The notes below the pieces were generated by a model. That model did not search any database and had not been told where the DNA came from. It saw nothing but the letters and a program-made list of their open reading frames with translations. A stretch of 64,000 bases of DNA from Rhynochetos jubatus (lineage: Eukaryota; Chordata; Aves; Eurypygiformes; Rhynochetidae), in contig CM050654.1 of assembly GCA_027574665.1 (NCBI GenBank), forward strand, positions 34,491,722-34,555,721. Reading direction: 5' to 3'. A program made the translations under genes and the position numbers. Shown here in pieces: positions 1 through 13,127 of the stretch (position 1 is its first letter; each line of letters opens with the position of its first letter).

Positions 1-2680
1 GTGCTTGCGCCAGTAATGCTGGCTTTCATTCTGTCACCTGCTATGGTATAGACGGAGGGAATCTGATGTCCAGAAACCAATTTACAACACTCCAAATTCC
101 TTAGCAAAGGAATCTTCTTCCGTATGAATTTCATAGAGCTATACCAAACCAACTATTATCCCACATGAAATGGTTTTGTTCCTTCTATTAAGCATGATTT
201 AAATGATTCATTCAATTATTACTTTTGTATTCAAAGATGGCTTATTTTCATGCAGATTTATGTCCTGTTACGCATAGAGCACATTCTTAATTGTGCTGAA
301 ACAACTGCAAATTTAATTAAAGTTTGCCATTCTGAGCATAAAATAGATTTTAAAAAATGCTGACAAGAGTAAAATAAATATTCAACTATTTAATTTAACT
401 CAACGTTTATTTTTAATCCAAACATCAAAATAACCTTGTTTCTAATTGCAATTTCACGTCAAAATGTCTTGAAGAAACATTTGTCTCTATCTTTCTGCAG
501 CCTGTTCAGCTGAAACATGCTAGCTTATTTATAAAACTGTTGATTAATAAAAGTGTTCCAGCTGTATTACTGTATGTTACAAAGAACACAGATTAATGTA
601 TGTAAACAACCATTATAATTTTAAAATAACAAAGTCTTCAGAGTCTGCAAAAGCAGAAATCCCATTAAAAACCATTACAGCACAATTATAGACTTAAAGA
701 AATAAAAACAAGGGGCAAATGTAGGTAGTAAAGTCCAGGAGTCTGTGGCAATTTATAGCAGATGGTGAGATCAACTAAACACTTACAGTAAGTTACATGA
801 AGTTCCTTGAACAGGGTGTTATTAAAGACTCAGCCATGTGTTGTTACACATGACAATAAGCAAATCCTCAGTTTTGCAAAGCATTACACTCAAAGAAGAT
901 ATGAAGAAAGAATCTGGCCAGATTCTACTGAAACTAATTTTAAAATCTCCAATAAAGTTATACTGTTTGATAATGATTTTGTAAGTATGAATTATTATAA
1001 TTATTGCCTAACAGCTGGGGGAAGAGCAAGGCAAACAGTTGGATTTCCTGTCATCCAGGCCCAATAAGTCAAGCTCTGGTTAAGAAAAAAAATTAGAAGG
1101 CCTAAGAAGAATGAACACTAACTTAACCCTTCATGTTACTCAGAAGCATTAGTTATGCAGAAACAGAGGCTTTCGAAGGCATTACACACACCTTTTCCCT
1201 AACAGATTTTGAGAACACAGAAGTGCCTTACCAGCCTAACAAATATCCCAAGAATCAGAAAATTTGACAGGATTCATTTTGTTGTTTTGGTTTTTTGGGG
1301 GGGTTTGTAACTTCTGAAAGAAGTGCCTTACAGTCTTCTTGGTGATTTGGCCTTTCAAATTAAGGAACAGGCTCTTCTGAGGAGGTAACAGACTTAAGTG
1401 GCATTATAATTATTACATCAACTGAGGATCTGACTGGCAACATCCAGCTATTAACCAATTTTAGCACCACCATCAGTTCTAGAGGATGTGACGCAACAAT
1501 CCCAGCTGGTTTCTGGTTTGAAAGTCATCAGCCCAGCTGAAGCACTTGAGACCAAGCATCCCAAGCCTCACCCCAAGCCACCACAAACTGTTTGTCACAC
1601 CCTGTTCCATTCTCATTTTAATTACTTCTTGTCAATACACTTGAGCAAAGGCAACGGCTAGATGTAAAATGTAAATGCTACAAATCTCATCCCTCATAAA
1701 CTCTGTTATTTCACGGCTGCTGCGCCCAAGATGTCCTCCAACCACCACATCACCCACAAGTCCTTCTCTGTTCGCTAACAACAGGTTCAGCGGGGCACGT
1801 TACCTAGTTGGCTCACTCACCATTTTGATCCACAACACACAGCTACTGTACTATCAGTTACCAACATAAAACAGTAAGCAAGCTACTACAGTGTTGTATA
1901 ATGTGATAAACAACAGTAGTCTTCTTTCTGAACATGGACTTCTGATATTAAGGTCACAAGTATTAACACGTATTTGTAAATTTTATTGCTGGAAAATAAA
2001 AAAAACCCACAACCCAAAGCAGCCCAAACTTGCTTGAGTAACCACTGAGTCTTTCAACCCAGAACTATTCTGTGATGAATTTTAATAGCACTTCTTATAC
2101 AAACACCAATATGCCCAGAAGAAATTAATAAAAACATTTTCATTTTTGAGTTTAAAGATTTATTTTAGAAAACACTATATGGTATTATTGAAACTCTTTT
2201 TGACAACATAATAGCCTAAAAAATCAAAAATACTATAAGGAACAAAGAATACACCGTGTTATGCAGTCCAAGAGACTTTCAGACTACTTAAGCCAACAAT
2301 AAAACCTCTGTGACATGAATCAGTCTAGATTTTCTTTTTACTATAGTCCATAAATGACATGCACAGCTGTTTAAAACAGAGAATATCAAAAGAGAGGTTT
2401 TCACATAATCAGCTAGTAACAGAAGAGTTTAAGGGTTATGACACCTCTGCTACAAAAACAGGCACGATATTTCAGAGGAGCCATGGCAATTCACAATTGA
2501 GAACCTTGCTGTATTTCTGTACGCACTTAAATACATACTTCACCCGTTATTCCATCAGGTTTTGCAAGAGAAATCAAACACATTAATCATATTAGCCGGA
2601 TTTGCCAATGAAATATGCAAAACAAAATTGGTTTCAGAGTTTTAATTTAGAGGCTCTTTGATTATGAATAGCTGACTTAC
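1..2680 (-). other. DPP10: DPP10 intron following exon 2681-2755 (partial)
   Basis: This is the first 2.7 kb of the intron that starts at the donor next to position 2680. It is AT-rich and non-coding. The only recognisable content is a CR1 ORF2 fragment around 1685-1835. The following DPP10 exon, which should encode the stretch starting IFHYSYTASY in the known protein, was looked for on the minus strand and is not present, so it lies to the left of the window. No exon, RNA gene or tandem array is visible in 1-1680 or 1840-2680. Confidence 0.85.
1685..1835 (-). mobile_element. CR1 LINE fragment, ORF2 endonuclease/RT linker
   Basis: Read on the minus strand, this stretch translates to the conserved CR1 ORF2 segment following the endonuclease domain. 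The peptide NREGLVGDVVVGGHLG is visible, preceded by SEPTR and LNLLLA, as in the family pattern PTR-GA-LDLLxxNREGLVGDV. An in-frame TAA lies at 1800-1802, between SEPTR and the rest, and the SDHE motif that normally follows is degraded. It is an internal fragment with no 3' tail, flanked by unrelated intron sequence. It is a dead element. The family comparison is from memory of CR1 ORF2 proteins. Confidence 0.85.
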
Positions 2681-2755
2681 CTGTTTAACATCATATGCAA
2701 GAAGAACAAATCTTAAGTCTGGTGAAACTGAGTATCTTGATGCTTTGAATGTTAC
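2681..2755 (-). CDS. DPP10: DPP10 exon (about residues 123-147), internal coding exon
   Basis: A 75-nt exon on the minus strand encoding 25 residues, VTFKAS at the start and SVSPDLRFVLLAYDVKQ at the end. DPP10 (inactive dipeptidyl peptidase-like 10, DPPY) is a type II membrane glycoprotein. It lacks peptidase activity and binds Kv4 channels, raising their surface expression and speeding their gating. This piece lies in the extracellular beta-propeller. The acceptor (cattttag|GTAACA) and donor (AAACAG|gtaagt) are both consensus, and both borders are phase 0. The known mammalian DPP10 sequence has almost the same peptide, with HS for YS and KY for RF. DPP6 and DPP4 differ clearly here, so the paralogue call is firm. 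The upstream exon at 13462-13556 joins in frame, giving ENTTF-VTFKAS as expected for DPP10. Confidence 0.97.
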
Positions 2756-4489
2756 CTAAAATGAAGTAACAATAGAAGTGAGTTTGCATTACGAAGGATC
2801 ATTTTCTCCAAATTTGTTACAGTCAATGTAAGAACTCCCCATTCATGAGACAGATCTGGTTTAGAACACCTATGTAATTTTCACAGAAGTAGGATTCAGA
2901 TAACTCCCAGATTCAATTGCTGCTATCATTACAATGGCAATAGATGAATCTGCCTTCAACACAATACCAATTAAGCAGCTGATGAGGTTTTTTTATCATG
3001 ATTGCAAACACGAAGCTCAAGGATAACAATAACCAATTCATTTACAGAGGATAACAGAAGACAGTTTGGTTGGTGTGTTCTTCCAGAATTACTGTAAGGG
3101 AGATTCATCACTAGGTTAGGTTTAAAGATAACATACAACAAAGAGAATAGGTGTGCACTATATCTCTATTGCTTTTATTTTAATATCACATACGTAAACA
3201 TTTTGCAATAGAACTTGCACTAAAGAAAAATTCTTTCTTAAAGAAAATGCTTAGTGGGGAAGCAAGGTGAAACATAAGGCAACATTATAAAACTATTATT
3301 GATTTACATCTACCCAAGACTCCCTGACACCCAATTGAATTCAGGGCTGTAATTTAATCAAGGGTTAATGCTGATGTCAGAAAGAAGTTAACGAATCTGA
3401 TGTATGAGAAAGATAAGAAAGTGCTTTAAAGAGCACCAAAGGAAATCATTTTAAATGTATCTCACAACAACTATTTGAAGAAGGAAAGGAAAAGGGAGAA
3501 GACATGAAAAATGCAGATAAGAATATAAAAAGTATGATAGAAAAAAAATAACAGAACCACAAAGGTACAAGATGAAAGAAAATAAACTAATAGCTATGCA
3601 GAACAAGATCCATCCATTATTCAAATGAAAGCTTTCCCTTATTTTACTTCTTAAACATCCTGTTCTGTTTAGCCTAATCCCACTGCAAAACTAATGAATT
3701 CAACAGGGGTTTAAGACAGACAAACCAGAAGTCACAAACTAATACATTCAGAGTAGCTAAGGAGTTATTCCTATAAACTTCCAATAAACTGAGAAGATTC
3801 TGTGGTTTGATACAGAGATTAAACTCAGGTTCCTAGGTAATATAATTAGACCCAAGCTATCCAAAGAAATGAAAAGGAAAAACAGTTTTGAAGATAAACT
3901 GTGTATTAATTTGATGAAAGAGCAGAACAGTTTCAGAAGTTAGAAGACAGATCTGAAGTCTTGAGGGAAGAGTAGAAAACAAAACATTAAAACCATCCTT
4001 TTGTATCTACAAAGCATTCAGAACAGACTTCTATGGTGCTCAAACAAGCTTTTACAAGTTAACCACCTTTAAGCAGAGACTATGTTAATGCTAATCTACA
4101 AATTCCCTTTTTCTGACCCATCCCCGAAAACATTTGCTAGATGTGAAAATTCTCTGCTTTCTAGTATTTGACTAATTATTGTTCCACTACCTCAGTCTTC
4201 AGCAATATATAACGAAGGCAGCTTTCCAAATTCCTTCTCAGGGAGTGTGGTGGTTACCATTCCATGCATTTAGCAAGAATCTTCAGTCACTGATTGTGCC
4301 ACCACAAAAGTAATGATGCACTTAATGCAAACACCTGAGTAGCTCAGCTGCAAACTATTGGCAGTTGGAGGCAACATCAGCAAGAGCTACTCACATACTT
4401 TATATCCAAGTACAAAGGCTTGTGGATTTGGGATATAAAATAATTTGAATTCTACTGAACATGACCTTGTTCATTCAGCTTGTACTCAC

Positions 4490-4553
4490 CTGGAAAATTC
4501 GGTTTGCCTCCAGAAATGCTTCAGACACATGGTGTATGTACAATGCCAATAAG
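4490..4553 (-). other. Candidate cryptic exon inside DPP10 intron
   Basis: On the minus strand a strong donor (TTCCAG|gtgagtac) borders 4490, and a weak acceptor (agattatag) borders 4553. The enclosed 64 nt are open in one frame and read LLALYIHHVSEAFLEANRIF. The same frame stays open for about 52 codons upstream of the donor, ending at a TAG. I recognise no protein family. Joined after the phase-0 exon 13462-13556, the 64 nt would be read in a different frame that meets a stop after ten codons, so it would act as a poison exon rather than extend DPP10. The weak acceptor makes chance the likelier explanation. Confidence 0.2.
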
Positions 4554-4846
4554 CTATAATCTCTTGATTGCAGGTAATGGTTTTGGCAAAACAGTTTTCT
4601 TTTTGTTGGTATAATGGCAGTATTCTTGTTAAAAGGAGCATAAAGCTATTTCATGTTTTTTAATGTTTCACTTAAGAAACAAGAAAATAAAAATTAGACC
4701 AGCAGAAATCATGCATTCATTGCCAATCTGACAGCAATGCTGATTTCTTTAAATTATCTTAAAAATATAAATTGCCTATTTTTTTAAGTTGTATTTACAA
4801 TCAAGCCTTTAAGGAAACGTTTAATTCTAACAGAGTTTCAGAAAGA

Positions 4847-4871
4847 TTTAAGTGATTTAAAATCACTTAAA
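4847..4871. repeat. Near-perfect palindrome, 12-bp arms, 1-nt centre
   Basis: The arms TTTAAGTGATTT and AAATCACTTAAA are exact reverse complements separated by one A. A further direct copy of AAGTGATTTAAG follows at about 4870-4882, so the motif occurs three times in alternating orientation. It resembles a clustered homeodomain-type binding motif (AAGTG, the NKX2-like core), but that reading is inference. Confidence 0.8.
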
Positions 4872-7027
4872 GTGATTTAAGTTTCTTTAGAGGTCAGTTT
4901 TGGGGTCTTTTTGGTAAAGACAAGCACAATTTTGGCAACAAAATCAGAAACTCATATGCACAGAAGAAGCCCTCCTAGATTAACAACGGGGGAAAATAAA
5001 ATCACCTGACTCATTCCTCATACCTAACATGGCAAGTAAGCTCACAATCTGTGAGTTCACTACAACAAAAGATGGATTTTGGTTTTTTTCCCCCGCATAA
5101 ACATGTGTAAGGTATTTCATCAATCAATGGAGATGCCTGACTCCATGACTGCAGAGCTAAGATCAGTTGGTGATGGGCTTAACAGAAAGTTTCAGTCCCT
5201 GCTGTAGGGGGTGAGACTATGCCACTCAAGCGCTTGAAAGATTGTCTACTGGGATATTCACTACAGGGATTAAATTATATTTATTCATTAAAAAGAAGTT
5301 TATAATGTCTCTGACTCCAAGAGCTTGTTCCCTTCTTGAGAGAACACATTTTTCAGTTTTAAAGGAAGTGTTGGAAAAATATCATATTGAAAACACTGGG
5401 AGTTAAAAAAACCTCGGGTGTCTTGTTATCAAAAAATCTGGAGGATGCTGGTTCCGCTATCATGTCTGCATATCTGCAACTTTTCAAGCTGCTTGCTTTG
5501 TCAGGAGCTATTGTGCCTTCATTCAGGAAGACAGACCTAAATGCTGCCCCTTAGGACTCTGCCTTTGTGGTTTAGCTGTGCTTGATCTCTAAGAAGTATA
5601 GCTCTGGACAAATAAACTCTGAAACAGGGAGAAATACAGTTGGCTAATTAGGCACGGTCCCTGGATGCAGAAGCAGGTCTGGTTTCCCTTTGCATCACTG
5701 CACAGTATTGGCTAGTCAGGTGACTGGGGGTAATCCAACACAGCGCTGCAGTGTGCGCTCCATATACACCCTTAGCCCCTTTCCAACCCACAACAGAGGG
5801 AAAAACAGAAGAGAAGGAAAAGGGGAAGGTGATTTCCTTACATCCCTAATATTAGTCAGTTCTACCTAGCTGCATCAAGACTTAAAATCCCTACAAACAC
5901 CATCAGCTGTACGCAACTAGAAAACACTTCGACTAGAGCAATTGCCAGAATCTCTAAACAAGTTACACTTCACACTGTTGCATAATTCTGAGCCAAGAAA
6001 AAAGAAATATAAAGACCTGTACACTATCTTCCCTTCCTCATTCATAAATCTGTCATCCATTCTTCCTATATTGCTGAATCTGACATCATTTCACTTTTTC
6101 AGACAGGAAAAAAATTATCCCATACCTGATCTTGCATTCCTTAGCCAACCAAACCCCCCACTGACTGTATAATTAGGTCTAACCGTATTAAACATCTCAT
6201 TTGTGGGTTTCTTTGAAATACCTCACATGAGTTTTAATTCTTCTCCTGACAGTGATGAATGATGTGATGATCCAGGGACAAGCAATGACTGCTAGTCTCA
6301 CTGTCACCACAGAGTGCATGGGTAAAAGCCAAATAGAGGCAAAAGGACACAGTGCATTTAAACCGCCTTTTGCCCTTCAGCTTTCCAGCTTCCTTCTCTC
6401 ATGCACATTCCAAATACGGCTTGCTAAACAGTTTTGCATGGAAAGAAAAGATGAGAACAGAGTGAGACAGTAAGAGTGAAAGCAAAAGCGATTCTGCAAC
6501 ACGTAAGGGACCAAGAGAAGATTTAGGCTGGCTTTAGGTTCTGCAGCCTCACCAAGGGCCCAGCAATATCAGCTCCCTTTTATTTCTTCTGATCTCCTAA
6601 ATCCTGGTTCTGAGTTATTGATGAACTGGCTACATCCTTCATCTTTGCTCCATGATGCTGGATAGAGCACCTGCATCACCCCACCTACTATAAAAAGTTG
6701 GGTTTATTATTTTTGAGGATTTTAACTACTGTAACGTTTAAATCAGTGCCTTGTTCAGAGCCTTTAAAAAATATGATATGGAGCAGACAGATGGAAGTCA
6801 CTGTAAGAATTGTATCCACATCTGCCAAACACTTTATACTACTTTTTTTTTCATCGTTTCAGTTTGATAGTTTTAACTGAAATAATACGTCACAGTTAAA
6901 AGTGATTAAATTTTCACTTCCGTGAAGTCTACTTTGTTGCTGGGTTTTTTCCTTTAGTTTTACCCCTCCTCCTGTTTCAGTTTCTTGTACTTCTACTTTT
7001 CCCAGAAAGTTACATCTTCCACACTCA

Positions 7028-7278
7028 TGAATCATAGAAGGATAGAACTTTTGGGGTTGGAGCAGTAAGGTCTCCTCTAAGCCTCCTCTTCTCCAGGCTG
7101 GACACCCCCAGCTCCCTCAGCTGCTCCTCACAGGACTTGTGCTCCAGACCCTTCCCCAGCTCCGTTCCCTTCTCTAGACACACTCCAGCACCTCAATGTC
7201 TTCCTTGTACTGAAGGGCCCAAAACTCCTATTATTAGCCTTCTTCAAGTATTGCTTGGTTCTCACACACATTTAGCTT
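7028..7278 (-). mobile_element. CR1 LINE, 3' end with internal deletion
   Basis: The left edge is a degraded CR1 3' tail (GAATCATAGAAGGATAGAAC, then GGGGTTGGA), so the element points left. After a deletion it jumps to TAAGGTCTCC and then follows the CR1 ORF2 antisense text closely: TCTCCAGGCTGGACACCCCC, CAGCTCCCTCAGCTGCTCCT, GTGCTCCAGACCCTTCCCCA and ACACTCCAGCACCTCAATGT. The last part (TAGCCTTCTTCAAGTATTGC) looks like a second diverged segment after another deletion. Truncated and inactive. Confidence 0.9.
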
Positions 7279-7684
7279 TAAAAATTTTGATTATTTATCC
7301 AGGATAAAATATTCTAAGACCTCTACAACGTTTCTTTAAATCCTGGTGGAAGTACTACTACTTAGGAAATTATACATCTCCATATCACATCACTACGTCT
7401 TTAGCCCAATTTTAACTTAATGGTATAAGGGAACATGGAGGTGTGGGAGTTCATTAGCATTCACAGGTATTCAGCTCAACTTATCGGACAGGCATTGACC
7501 AAATGGCAATGGATAAGAGGAATCAGATGGCACAGAATTACACTAGCTGCAAAATGAGAAGGTGTTTGGCATGTAGCAATTTCCTCGGGTGGTACCAGCA
7601 ATCAAGGGAACAATGGGATATTCCTTTACCACTGAAGTGACTGAAAGAAGATGGACCACGGGGAGGTTAGATGAGAAAGCAGCT

Positions 7685-7738
7685 GAGAGCAGAGCCTAGC
7701 AGGAGAGCAGAGCCTAGCAGAAGAGCAAGCCTCGTAGG
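7685..7738. repeat. 18-bp tandem repeat, 3 copies
   Basis: Unit GAGAGCAGAGCCTAGCAG occurs twice exactly (7685-7702 and 7703-7720). A third degenerate copy follows (AAGAGCAAGCCTCGTAGG, 7721-7738). It lies about 400 bp to the right of the CR1 fragment and is not part of it. Confidence 0.9.
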
Positions 7739-9843
7739 AGTAAAAACAGGGGACCTCTGAGAAGAGAATCCGGTTGTAATTAGGAAAATGCATGATAATT
7801 AGAACATTGAAAAAATTGGGTTTCCAAGGTTACATTTCTTAATGCACTATTTCTTGTGTCACCTGAGCATTTAATCTAGATCCAAAACTACTGCAATGCG
7901 ATGTGTTCTAACTGTTAATACTCAGGTTTCCTATCCAGTGTAAGAGACCAATACACTTGAAAACCTGGTCTGACCTGAACTCTACCCTTTGGAGGGGTGG
8001 CTCTCAAAAACACAAACCAAATTCCCCAAAGCCACATGAAACTTCTCATGTAGTCCCAGGGTACATTCACACACATGAGGAGGTGACTGTAGGATACAAA
8101 AAAGGCCTGAACAGACCTGTAAAGCTCATAGGAGTCTCACACCATTGCCTCCCTAGTAGCAAATACCCTCTAACCAATGAATCACATAATTTTCTCTTCC
8201 CCATCGACCATCTTTGATATAATTAACCCTTAACAATTTTCTGTATCAAGGAATGATGTCATCAGGAGGATTATTTAGACAAATCCCACACACTTACCCT
8301 AACTTGACAGTTTGTCCCCTGCATTTTGTGTGCTGAAATCTCCATCACTTGGACAAAAACCAATGGCCACCACCAAACCACACTGACTGCAATCCCCTTC
8401 ATCTGTCAGGCCTTCCCATCCCTATGCACCGTGGTGCACTGCAACAATAAACCCTAACTCATAAAACCCCCTCTACTGAAAAGGTTTTGCTGAGGGGGTT
8501 ATTTAACGTTTAGAGGAGCACAGGAGAGCAGAGATAATGTTACAGTGTTCATAACCACCTATTTACAACATGTGTGGGTCATTAAAATGTCCAGTGTTGC
8601 AACAATTACTAATATTTATGTGGTTATATAATGTTGTTTAATGCATTTACCATTATTCACCCTTTCATTAATCTCTTACACAAGGCTCTTAAAATATAGG
8701 CATGTAAACTACTCTAGCAATTAAATCTACATTAATCAACAAAGGAACTATGATTGCATTAAGATGCTGCACTGAGTTTCCCATCAAAAGAGGAAGGGGG
8801 TGTGGTCGGGTGGAACACAAAGCGAAACAAAACAATATCGCTAGAGAACCCCCACCAAGAACGACTATTTATTAACAATGCCCTGTAAAACACCTCAAAA
8901 CAGTCCCTGCCAAAAGCTCTGCTTGGACTAATCTGCTCTGCTTTTGGCTGCAAGGCCTCCCCAGGGTTTTCACAGCTGGGCTGCTACAGCCTAATCGTGA
9001 TTCATGAGCCAAGACTACTCCTGCTCTGCTCCCCCTCCTGATGCCATCCCCTAATTAGCAGCCAGCAAGAAGCAATCCTTCTCTCTCCATCCTTGTGTAA
9101 AAGATGGCCCACAGTAATAAGACAATGCAGAACGCCTCAGGGGATACTCCCAGCAAGGCCCCAGAAACAGGTTTGCAACTCAGTAATACTTGTTTGAAGT
9201 AGACCAGGATGCAGTTTCCCGTTGAATCTGAAAAGACTTCTGGAAAGGCACTGCAATCAAGTCGGAAATTGCTGGGTTTTAGAAGAGTCCAAAGCATACA
9301 GCTGGGGGGAAGCTGTTGTAATACGAGACCCTATTCTAGAGTTTCCAAACTAAAAACAATTATACTTGTATCATCACAGATGGCAAGGAAATCAAAAGCC
9401 TCTTACTTGATGATTCAACATATATTCTACCATCTACCCTCCAAAGGCTGAAGGTGTCACGCTAGATTCATTTCTGACCCAGGATCCTGGAGTGAGAGTT
9501 TGTTAGGGTCTATGTGTGGTATCCAAATAATCTGGCATACAACTACCACAAAAGCAGTGCAACCGAGGGCTAAAAAATAATATTCATACCACCTTCATAA
9601 TTATTGCAGTTGATTTTTAAGAGGGAGAAATGAAAGCAATATTTCTTAAGGTTTCTTTCAGAGGATACAACGCATTTGGAAAGTACCATAACAGAACACA
9701 CAGTCCCTACACATGTTTTCTCTTTTCTCTGTGTTTGGTTTTTTCATTTTGGTTTGGGTTTAAGGACCGTAAAACAGACTAGAAAGGCTGAGCTAGAAGG
9801 ATGATAAGGGACAAGACGGACAACCTCCCCGGCACATAAGAAT

Positions 9844-9884
9844 CCATGTGGTTCTCCATGTGGTTCTCCATGTGGTTCTCCATG
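9844..9884. repeat. 12-bp minisatellite, about 3.4 copies
   Basis: Unit CCATGTGGTTCT is repeated exactly three times (9844-9855, 9856-9867, 9868-9879), followed by a partial copy beginning CCATG. The period is a multiple of three, so on the minus strand the array reads as GEPH repeated inside an open frame spanning 9744-10004. That frame has no other coding signal and is treated as a by-product of the array. Copy number is likely polymorphic. Confidence 0.9.
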
Positions 9885-12800
9885 CTCTCCTCTCCAGCCT
9901 GGCCGGACCTTGGGGCTGGGTTGCATGTGAACCAGTAACCTGCTCTTAGTGACATTATGTAACAGTTGATGGCAAAAGGAACAAATAAAATGCTTGTTAA
10001 ACACTAATATAAGTTAGATAAATGTGGTGCAACGTTACTTATTTTTGTAGGTGTAATAAAGTACTGCTCAATGCTGGAAAACTGGTAGGCATGTCACGAT
10101 CATGGTGATAGGCACCTCAGCTAGATAGAGAACATATTGTAATCACATATCGAGGCAGCACCGCAAACATCAGGACACCACACAGTGATTAATGTCTAGG
10201 GCTTTTTTTGGCTCCATTTAAGGGAAGACATGCCCAGACTCCAGCTGTTAACATTTATATGCCGCTGGCTCAGAATATTAACTGTTTATTAGACAGCTTC
10301 AACATGATGCACTACACGAATACACTCTGAGGACAAGTACCTATTAGAGAACATCTTTAAATTATGATACCCAGAGATGCTAACAGATAATCATTGTGCT
10401 TTACAAGCAACTCTTTTCACTTATGTCACTGTACTTTTATCCATACTGCTTTGCTGATAATTTACTTATATAAAGGTCAGATGATCTTACTAATAGATTG
10501 ATTACAGAAAATTATTCCATTTGAAAAGGACAAATGACGTGTAGTAATTTCTTCTACTTCTGAAGAAATGAAACTAAAAAAAGAAATACTTCAGGAACTC
10601 TGGATAGGTACTTCCCTCTGGAAAAGAAATGGGCATCTTAGAATAACAAAACTCTAGCCTTTCCTCTTTCCATGCACGTGACTATTTTTGAAGGTATTTT
10701 TAAAGTTTTGGATCTTTTATACAGGTAAAATACATGGTTTTTTTGAAAACCTGTAGTCTGCTTTTTTGTTGATACACATTCATAGTGAGCTTAGCAGCTC
10801 TTGAGTAGGGCTATCTGACTTTTACACAATAAGCAACACAAAGAAGAATAAAAGAAACATATTTTGCACAAAAATAGCAGTCTCCAAGATGCAAAAGAAG
10901 AGCCCGTGATCTGTACGCAGTGCAAGACTGCTTCCAGGAATTAGTAATGAGGTAAAATCTCTGCTAAGCTGCTGGTTCAAACACGGCCCAATCAGTAGTG
11001 ACAAAGAGTCATTACTTGCCCCTTGCCCCTGTGCAATGAGTTTATCATGCCAGTTCAATTTTAAGTGGACAATTATCAACATTACTAAGAAAAACCTGCC
11101 ACTTCTGCAGGCTGCTTGAGCACAGAGGCAAACGGGAGAGAATGCAGACTGAAAGCAGACTAGTAACTCCCATCGACAGGTGACTCTTCCATGACTGAAA
11201 CCTTTCGATAGGGAAGAATACGGGAACTTGCATTGCCACTGCCTATACTGGATCTGTGCTGTATTTTTTATTAATACAAGACACCTCTGCAGAGTCATTA
11301 AACCAGCACCATTCTAATTATGCACCAGTGATTAAGCAGATGTGACACTGAGTGAGGAAAATGTCTGATTAACGATCCAGGTGTCTAACTTTGGAAGAGT
11401 CCATTTAGCAGTGTGAATTTGGGGACAGTGGAGCTTAGAAGAACAAGACAGCTTTTGATTCCAGACGTACAGTCTGCCTCTGTCATGTTACAATCTCCTG
11501 TTAGTATCGCTGGCCACCCTGTTAACAGACAACTCGGCACATCGTTTCCCTGTTGTTCTCTGCCAAACATACACCAACAAACTTATTGAGCCTTCTATTC
11601 TGTTTTCAGCTTTTTACTCCACTTCCACATGAATAAACATTGCTGGAATTCACTTTATTTACCTCCAACACTCTAGATTTGGACTTATGCAGAGAGGAGC
11701 TTTGCAGGAAAAAACACACTGATGGTTTCATTTGTCTCTGTTCCATACATAATTGTTAAATGGTTGCTTGAATATTACCCATTTTGGAACAGTTTCCCAC
11801 ATTTCTAATTAAGAGTTGGTATCTAGTGTCTAGAGCTCTCTCAGTCTGTATGACTTAAGGATACATCAGTTCCATAACAAGCCGAGAGAAGAACAACTTT
11901 GTGAAAAGAGACGATGCTCGCAGTGTGAAGCAGCCTGTCCGTACTGATCCATCATTACTTGGCAAGACTGCTTTAGCATAATGGCCTGAATAGCTTGTCA
12001 TGCTGGCATTACGCTTGACATCACATGAGCCAAATATTTGCAGCCAAAAGTGTATGAATTCATCTGTGAGGAAACTCAAGTCTTGTCATTCAAGTCAAGT
12101 TTTATAGTCAGAGATGTCCAAGCAGCTGCTTGAATTCAAGTTATATATAAAGGCAATACACAAGCCTGACACGGTTATTCCTCTACTCAGCCAGGCAAGC
12201 GCTCACACACACATATATAGATAAGAGGGAAAATGCTTCTGCAATACTTTGTGGTTGTTACGTTACAGAAATTCACCTTTTTTACCCACTTTTAATTGTG
12301 TCTGCCAGCCTTTTTTGAGCTAAGAGGTACACTGAGGCACATCCCAGCCTATGGAAGGGTGCAGCTTACAGAAAGGGAGCCTCACACACACAACATTAAA
12401 ACACAATTATCTCCTCCCTTCTCTTTCATCTTCACATTGACCTAGGAAGTCAGCAGAAAGTTCTTTCTCCTGAACTTCTACTCTCCTCCATCTAGTTCAA
12501 GGAGTTACAAGAAAAGGTCACCAAGGACTTTATGCTTTGAAAGGATCTGTATCAGCAAAAGCCAGGAACAGACCAGGAATAAAATCAGCCTTCGCCAAAG
12601 ACCACTGATGGCAATGAGTCATCTTTTAGGTCTGCAGGTGCAGATTTTACTAAACTAAAAGTACAGGGATTAACAATAACAGCCAGTGGTCTGTATGGAG
12701 TATATATGAGGAAAGATTGACAAGCCATGTGTTTATGCTGCAAAACCCTGATAAACAAGAATTACAGGGTAGGATATAGTGGTATCACTGAGAATAACAG

Positions 12801-13127
12801 CACCAGGCAAAGCAAAAGAAAATGCATACGAAGGCACTACAGCATTTCTCAGCAATTACTTCTAGCCAGAAACCACTCATGTATATACTATTTACTGGTC
12901 AAGATGAATAATCCTCCAGCATCTAGTTTGCAATTAAAGCATGGAGGAACAAACGAACCAGAGATTAACAGGACTAGGAAATACATTTTGCTTTGCATAT
13001 TTAATTGCCTGAAAGAAAATCTTCATATGATTTTTGAACACTTTTCCCCTTTTCTAATAGTGAAAAGCTCTCAACATTTTGAGTAGCATTCCCTTATTTT
13101 ATAAAATTTATAGGTAGTAGATTCGAC

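Noticed and set aside
7291-7315. Minus-strand TGGATAAAT, which could encode W-I-N of the missing upstream DPP10 exon
   Set aside because: Flanking codons do not match DPEAR and no donor follows at the required phase.
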